Both the position numbers and the translations under genes were made by a program. This document shows, piece by piece, positions 58,501 to 64,000 of a stretch of DNA of 64,000 nucleotides (positions are counted from its first letter, which is position 1; each line of letters starts with the position of its first letter). The stretch covers positions 3,965,043 through 4,029,042 of the forward strand of contig NC_086362.1 in NCBI RefSeq assembly GCF_036324505.1, given 5' to 3'. The notes beneath the pieces were generated by a model. The model was given only the letters and a program-made list of their open reading frames with translations, ran no database searches and was not told the DNA's origin. The stretch is from Eleginops maclovinus (Eukaryota > Chordata > Actinopteri > Perciformes > Eleginopidae).

Positions 58501-61500
58501 CAATGAAACCCTCGAGAACGCACACATTGAACTATAAGGTAAATGACAGATTTTATCCGATGGTACATACTTTAGTCTTTTCCGCTGCAGATTGCCTGGG
58601 TGTCATGGACAGATTCCTGGCTCGACTAAAGGAGCTCGGCTGAAGAACATCATGCTGGGTTCCCTGGGGGGTCGTCAATATAATATCATGTTGCCTGAAG
58701 GACGGCTTCGGTTTGACAGCAGGAGGAACTTTCGTTGCTGTTGCCTTGAAGAGATCTGGTGATGATAGCATGTCCAACTTCAAGTCTGATGGGCTGCTGA
58801 CAGACGGTGTGGAGTAAACGGCTTTAGGGGCAGTATTGCTGGAAGACATCCCAAATACATCCATGCTGTTGGTCTTGGAGGGAAGTGGTTGGAAAATGTC
58901 AGGAGTCCAAGGTGAAGCATCTTGGAAAGGATCACTTGTTCTCGAGGGGGTAGTACCAAACGGGTCCTCCAAACTGGAAACGTTTTGGAATAAATCCCTC
59001 GCAATCGGGCTTGGGAATGGGTCGACTGAATTTGTGGACGAAGGTGAGAATACATCCAGATTTTCCTTAAAAGAAGACATGCCAAAAAGATCTTGTTTGT
59101 TTTCCCGGATGTGGAAGAGTTCCCCGTTTTTATTTGGAACTGACCGAATCCAATCCGCCTCTTCGCTCAGTGGCGATGGGTTCACCGCGTTTGGCTGCGA
59201 AGACCGGAACAGATCCTCCTCCTTGTTTGCAGGAGATTCGAATGGGTCTACGCAAACACTGGGAGGTTTCTTACAGAGGTTAGCGTCAATAGCTCGTGTA
59301 GCATGGAATAAATCATCTCCTTTAGCAGCCTGGAAAAGATTGAGCCCTTTATCTTGTCTTTGAGCGGGTAACGGTTTAAATATATCTGCCGAGTTCAGGA
59401 TGCTGTCATGAAAATGGTCATTAGCAGATGCATTTTGGGACAATGTCGGTGTCTCGAAGGGGCCTTGCACACGGTTAGGGGCAATGTTCTGGAAAAGGTC
59501 CTTTGGAAGATTGGAAAATTCAGCTCCATTTCCAGTGCTTTTTTCTGGCTGAAGATCCAGAGGGGAACTCTGAAATTCAGGCGGAGGGACAAAGATGGAG
59601 TCAAGGTTTACTGCTTCTGAAGTTTTCCTCCCTTTGTCCTCCATCGCATGACCAGATTCCTGATAGCAGGACATAAAAGGTAATTAGGAACAAGCTTAAT
59701 GACGATCTAAGATAAAGTTGTGATGTGGTTTTAAAAACAGGACTCATCGTTTTGTACCGAATAATGTGTGTAAAAAGGGTTACTTCTGGCCAAACCCCCA
59801 TTGACTCCATTCTGATGAACAAAGAAAGGGAAATCAAATATGAAAAGTGTTAGATTTCACTTGGATTGTTGAAAAACAGAGTTAGGCATCTGAAATCTTA
59901 CCTGCGGATTTAAGTGGAGTGCTTCCTGCCCTTCACTCTGAAAGTTGGATGATTTTCAAAATAAGAGCAGGCACAAATCAAAGTATAACAGAGGCTCTCA
60001 GACAGAATGTTTATTAGGGATTTTACCAGCTTGTGTCGTGGCTGATAAAAATCCAATTTCTCAGCTGCAAACATGAAAACACACCCTAAACTTACTTCAT
60101 CCTTGTCACATGCTGAGTTATTTTTAGAAAAGTCAGATCATTTGCTTACATGGAAACACACCTACATTAGCAGTTCATCAGATTGTGTTTCAAAGCAAAC
60201 AAAACAACCGACAGGGTGTGGATTTATCATGTGCCGCGGCCGTAACAAGAAGGATCGTAAAAATGTATATCTGAACAGCATTAGGAATTTCTATGTAGAT
60301 TTGAGAGATTTCTGATGAACCTTGGATTTCATTTCTCTAAATTGTACCACATGTGCAGATGTGGGGTCTCACCTGTCCGACGTTTAGCTGCTGTTTATCT
60401 GTCACATCTGTAGCAGCGGCTGCGAGATCAATCAGGAACTGATCGTCCTGTGGATCAAAGGAATGTCAAACTAAATAAACGACAACAAATATTTACGAGG
60501 GGAAGCGTGGGAACAGACATCACGTAAAATATGCGATAAGTGATATGAAAGTCATGTGTCATGTCAGTAAACAAAATGTTCCGCACTGGTTGTTGAAACA
60601 CGACCGTATTAATAGTACTTTGGGAAATACAGTGGCACAAACTTTTGAGTGTATAATAAGTTGAAATCTGTAATTATCGGTGGCCTCTAACCTGTTTGTT
60701 TCGAGAATCGTTCATCGATGATCCACTGGAGTCAGAGGTTGAAGACACAAGAGTCTGAAGAGGCGAGAAAGAAAAAGACAAACAATACTCTATTAACGTT
60801 GGGTGTTATGGTGAGCAAGTAAAAACATGTTGTACTGCAAGTGTGTGTGTGTGTGTATCCACTCACTGTGTATTGGCTTTGGAAAGGGCTTTGGGAGACT
60901 CTTTTGAACATATTTTGTAGCGCCCCAATGCTCTGCAAAAAAGATACACAGACAGTTGTGAATTAAATATGAAACATATCTAATAAATGAAACAAAATGC
61001 AGGATTGAGCTTGCAAAATCTAGGCAGCTGATGGGAAATTGTTCTCAACCAATCATGTATGTTTAAATACGTGAACTACAGATGAGGCTGATGGATATGA
61101 ATATGTTTGTGGGGGGTATTGTTTATATTCCATTTTGGGAGATTGTACTGCAGAGGGAAGACGTTGTACTTCTTATCACACCGTATGAATTCATGCAAAG
61201 TCTGTTTGTTATAAAACAGGTTATCATTCATGATCAGATTTTCTATTATACAAATGATTCATTTCTGGAGTCTAAAGTAAGAAGCACAGGAGAGCCACAA
61301 GATGTAGTCAAACCACAGTGTGTGACTACACCAGATTCTTTTGCAAAAACAACAATCAGTCACAGACATGGAGGAGCAAAAATGTAGTACTGACATCATG
61401 AGGAGTTTCGCTGTTCTGTTGACGCTGAATGACATTAATTGCAATTACATCATACAATACGTGGGAGAAGATGGTGGAATTTATATTGCAGTGTTTGCTG

Positions 61501-61825
61501 GTGTATTTTTAGAACTAAAGATTCCACATCACTATTAAAACCTAAACTTTTTTACCCACAAATCTCCTTAACTTACAGATCTTCTCTCTCCGGTTGCAGC
61601 TTCTGTTGCTGCTGCACTTTCTCCATGTTCGTCCACCGCCTCCACTTCATTATCCTAACAAACAATGGTTATCCAAATAAATACAAACAAACCAAGATAA
61701 ATGCTTAAAACACAAATTTAAAAAACCCCTTTTCCCATAAAACGTTTAAAAAAAACAACCATAGCTTGCATGAGTCGATTTACGTTAATTAAATCAAGAC
61801 TTACTTTGGTTGTGTCTCCTCTCAT
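50857..61825 (-). CDS. Large apolipoprotein L-like protein B with endocytic and charged modules
   Basis: Model of 37 coding exons, about 1370 residues: 61825-61805, 61654-61577, 60932-60867, 60754-60692, 60447-60373, 59937-59902, 59811-59758, 59659-58571, 58464-58345, 58234-58178, 58098-58024, 57907-57845, 57663-57604, 57521-57486, 57399-57343, 57265-57215, 57139-57080, 56972-56904, 56810-56703, 56561-56499, 55986-55871, 55756-55691, 55609-55571, 55486-55427, 54936-54880, 54748-54650, 54553-54503, 54428-54336, 54216-54118, 54042-53941, 53859-53815, 53735-53661, 52846-52778, 52153-52114, 52028-51971, 51730-51385, 51261-50857. Exons are GT..AG and phase 0 up to the WWHTVE exon, except 55986-55871 (116 nt, frame problem). 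The N-terminal half has NPF, DLF and DPF motifs and proline-rich segments; the C-terminus is an ApoL domain (hydrophobic GITGGTTTAVGGVTAIAG and ITAVGVGVATAGGIASAS helices). It shares exon lengths and phases with gene A next door. Probably intracellular and membrane-associated. Confidence 0.82.
52270..52565. repeat. AT-rich low-complexity tract
   Basis: TTATT/TTTATTT-rich run ending in (ATT)n near 52520-52540, inside an intron of ApoL gene B. Confidence 0.8.
52556..52708 (-). mobile_element. tRNA-derived SINE
   Basis: On the minus strand a degenerate tRNA-like head (AGTTCACTTGGTGGAGC; B box GGGTTCAAATCC) is followed by GGGACCATTTACTGTGTGTCA and a tail with CAATAAAGG. The head-plus-tail order is that of a fish tRNA SINE, not of a functional tRNA. 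Confidence 0.7.
55125..55195 (+). repeat. Retroposon 3' tail fragment
   Basis: TTTAGGATCAATAAAGCTTA then TCTTATCTTTC, a frequent end of fish LINE/SINE copies. It lies in an ApoL B intron. Confidence 0.5.
55871..55986 (-). CDS. ApoL B exon 21 with apparent one-base frame fault
   Basis: 116 nt between good acceptor (AACAG) and donor (GAG/GTTAAC). The start reads GTVLDDVTGEEEE in the incoming frame. The end reads EEEEDDEVVEEWGARHKE only in another frame. The switch falls in a GAG/GGA-rich purine run (about 55931-55960). One missing base would join the two acidic readings. It could be an assembly error, a real frameshift, or an unused exon. Confidence 0.6.
58571..59659 (-). other. Single 363-codon exon rich in DLF/DPF motifs
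   Basis: Exon 8 of ApoL gene B. It contains six DLF (DLFQ, DLFH, DLFR, DLFG, DLFQ, DLFK) and four DPF (DPFES, DPFPS, DPFGT, DPFQD) motifs plus DIF/DVF variants, in a disordered Ser/Pro/Asn-rich background. Such repeated D-x-F motifs are known ligands of the AP-2 appendage and other clathrin adaptors (as in Eps15, epsin and stonin). Confidence 0.8.
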
Positions 61826-61829
61826 GGTT

Positions 61830-62888
61830 TGTAAAGTTGCTTAAATGCTAAATAATGAATTATCAGCAGATTGTTTTCTCCATGGATGATATTTATAGCA
61901 TGAAAAAGGTTGTTTTGTAACGAAAACGCGTCGGTGGGTCCTCGGTATTGACAGGACTCACGTTGGTAATTATCTCGCAGTTTAACGCACCTGTGTCAGG
62001 GGGAGGAATATCATACATCCGGAATAACACCTTCAAAATAAAAGCTTTTATTTGCCTCGGTTTAGTTCTGAACATTTTCTGGCTTACAATAGTGCTGTGA
62101 TACACACGTAACCATTCAGTCATCCATACCTGTTTGTACTTGGCATGCATTGCAACATTTTAGATCTTCAGTCGTATATCAAAGGATTTTTCTTTTCTTT
62201 CTTTGCATTATTTTGAAGGCAAGATCAGGTAACTTCCGGAATATTTCTGATTGCTTGGGTTTGACACATGTTGGTACCTTTCCACTTTCTGCCCGCATCT
62301 CAATGCAGACAGACCGGTTCTCTCGCCCAGCTCAAACCGGGCGGTGTGGTCCAGTGTGTTTAGTGCTGGAGCTCAATGCAGAGATGAGGAAACTCTGCAC
62401 CATGTTTGACGTCTAAACATACTAAAGTAATTCCATTACAGCAATGGAGTATACAAACCTTTTTTATATGTTTAAAAAAAGGCAAGAACAAAGTATTACT
62501 TTTACAGACCACATCATACTATAAGGTAAATGTTTTCTTAAGGGGTCTTTACAGAAATGGACTCATTTGACCTTAAACTGAAGCTGGACCCAGTTTGCAA
62601 TTAAGCATCAGCTGTCTGGTATGCAATATCTTAATGTCCCATCAAGAATTACAAAGGAAAAACCTTTAAGGATTCCTTTCACTGAGCCTAGCTTTCTATA
62701 TTTTCTTATGACATTGAATTGCATTAGAGTTTAAACAAAAAGAAAGTAGGGACGTATCAGGGCCACACACACAACATAATAAATGTTTATGGCACAACAG
62801 ATGGGAAAAACCCAAAACCAGCCTTTTGGTCACACCAGAACGGGTCAGAAGCTTCTGATGTAGGGCATTTTAAAACCTAGCTGGGATA
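61830..62888. other. Region upstream of ApoL gene B
   Basis: No coding exon accepted. An 88-codon plus-strand frame (62150-62416) has no recognisable domain. The promoter of gene B should lie here. Confidence 0.45.
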
Positions 62889-62890
62889 TA

Positions 62891-64000
62891 CAGTGGGGCA
62901 AAAAAGTATTTAGTCAGCCACCAATTGTGAAAGTTCTCCCGTTTAAAAAGATGAGAGAGGCCTGTAATTTTTATCATAGGTATACCTCAACTATGAGAGA
63001 CAGAATGAGAAAAAAAAATCCAGGAAATCACATTGTAGGATTTTTAAAGAATTTATTTTCAAATTATTGTGGAAAATAAGTATTTGGTCAATAACAAAAG
63101 TTCATCTCAATACTTTGTTATATACCCTTTGTTGGCAATGACAGAGGTCAAACGTTTTCTGTAAGTCTTCACAAGGTTTCCACACACTGATGCTGGTATT
63201 TTGGCCCAATCCTCCATGCAGATCTCCTCTAAAGCAGTGATGTTTTGGGGCTGTCGCTGGGCAACACAGACTTTCAACTCCCTCCAAAGATTTTCTATGG
63301 GGTTGAGATCTGGAGACTGGCTAGGCCACTCCAGGACCTTGAAATGCTTCTTACGAAGCCACTCCTTCGTTGCCCTGGCGGTGTGTTTGGGATCATTGTC
63401 ATGCTGAAAGACCCAGCCACGCTTCATCTTCAGTGCCCTTCCTGATGGAAGGAGGTTTTCACTCAAAATGTCACGATACATGGCCCCATTCATTCTTTCC
63501 TTTACACGGATCAGTCGTCCTGGTCCCTTTGCAGAAAAACAGCCCCAAAGCATGATGTTTCCACCCCCATGCTTCACAGTAGGTATGGTGTTCTTTGGAT
63601 GCAACTCTGCATTCTTTCTCCTCCAAACACGACGAGTTGAGTTTTTACCAAAAAGTTCTATTTTGGTTTCATCTGACCATATGACATTCTCCCAATCCTC
63701 TTCTGGATCATCCAAATGCCCTCTAGCAAACTTCGGACGGGCCTGGACATGTACTGGCTTAAGCAGGGGGACACGTCTGGAACTGCAGGATTTAAGTCCC
63801 TGGCGGCGTAGTGTGTTACTGATGGTAGCCTCTGTTACTTTGGTCCCAGCTCTCTGCAGGTCATTCACTAGGTCCCCCCGTGTGGTTCTGGGACTTTTGC
63901 TCACCGTTCTTGTGATCATTTTGACCCCACGGGGTGAGATCTTGGGTGGAGCCCCAGATCGAGGGAGATTAGCAGTGGTCTTGTATGTCTTCCATTTTCT
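62891..64000 (-). mobile_element. Tc1-like transposon, copy 2 (cut by window edge)
   Basis: Starts CAGTGGGGCAAAAAAGTATT after TA (62889-62890). It matches copy 1 over its whole visible length, with few changes. The right end is beyond the window. Confidence 0.95.
63107..64000 (-). CDS. Tc1-like transposase, copy 2, N-terminus outside window
   Basis: The frame is open from the stop at 63107-63109 to the window edge, covering the equivalent of residue 43 to the C-terminus of copy 1. The catalytic triad is intact (WSDETK, HDNDPKH, NPIENLW). Differences from copy 1 include R/P in GAPRK, L/V and N/S in the RTLSKNP block, L/P in QARLKF, G/V in RGKERM, and A/D with W/L in MYRAIWSE. It would be full length if the missing part is intact. 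Confidence 0.93.
   Translation of the reverse strand, partial: RKWKTYKTTANLPRSGAPPKISPRGVKMITRTVSKSPRTTRGDLVNDLQRAGTKVTEATISNTLRRQGLKSCSSRRVPLLKPVHVQARPKFARGHLDDPEEDWENVIWSDETKIELFGKNSTRRVWRRKNAELHPKNTIPTVKHGGGNIMLWGCFSAKGPGRLIRVKERMNGAMYRDILSENLLPSGRALKMKRGWVFQHDNDPKHTARATKEWLRKKHFKVLEWPSQSPDLNPIENLWRELKVCVAQRQPQNITALEEICMEDWAKIPASVCGNLVKTYRKRLTSVIANKGYITKY

Noticed and set aside
61082..61387. 101-codon plus-strand frame
   Set aside because: Lies in intron 2 of ApoL gene B. No homology or splice evidence.
62150..62416. 88-codon plus-strand frame
   Set aside because: No domain, no supporting context, and upstream of a gene on the other strand.

Overview
The window is nuclear DNA of a teleost fish, probably a percomorph. 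The evidence is spliced genes with GT..AG introns and short symmetrical exons, fish-type Tc1, hAT and Kolobok DNA transposons, L2/CR1-type LINE fragments with fish-type 3' tails, and vertebrate gene families (apolipoprotein L, DOMON/ferric-reductase-like proteins). Nothing bacterial is present: no operons, no CRISPR, no rRNA. Multi-exon models were built by hand from splice sites and reading phase; UTR limits are approximate.

Layout. (1) 273-1876: complete Tc1-like transposon with an intact 340-residue DD34E transposase. A second, equally intact copy starts at 62891 and runs off the right edge, and a solo Tc1 end lies at 33698. (2) 3813-10369: a 6.56-kb element bounded by TTAA duplications and 14-bp perfect terminal inverted repeats. 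It holds two convergent intact genes: a 9-exon THAP-domain transposase of Kolobok type (750 aa) and a 3-exon, 207-aa protein that looks like the cytoplasmic C-terminal (ballast) domain of the P2X7 receptor. This is the most striking object in the window. (3) 10440-33620: a tandem array of secreted or surface DOMON proteins with a mucin-like Pro-Thr-Ala-Ala repeat, all on the minus strand. Copy A (10803-13818) has broken frames, copy B (20920-23206) and copy C (28437-30220) are intact, and a fourth partial copy lies at 19148-19400. LTR, LINE, hAT and Tc1 remnants are scattered between copies. (4) 33860-37790: mostly gene-free repeat-bearing DNA. (5) 37794-48269 and 50857-61825: two apolipoprotein-L-type genes in tandem on the minus strand. 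Both end in the conserved pore-domain-like ApoL region. Upstream, each carries a long stretch of symmetrical micro-exons encoding endocytic-adaptor peptides (NPF repeats in the first; DLF/DPF, proline-rich and alternating acidic/basic modules in the second).

How the parts relate. The DOMON copies share introns, a 5' UTR exon, promoter and 3' flank (including an unexplained 77-nt exon-like block on the opposite strand), so they arose by segmental duplication; A and B are the most recent pair. The two ApoL genes share the same 40-nt exon and intron phases before the ApoL domain, so they are also tandem duplicates whose N-terminal halves diverged by exon duplication. At least five miniature hAT-type elements have visible 8-bp target duplications, indicating repeated hAT activity here.
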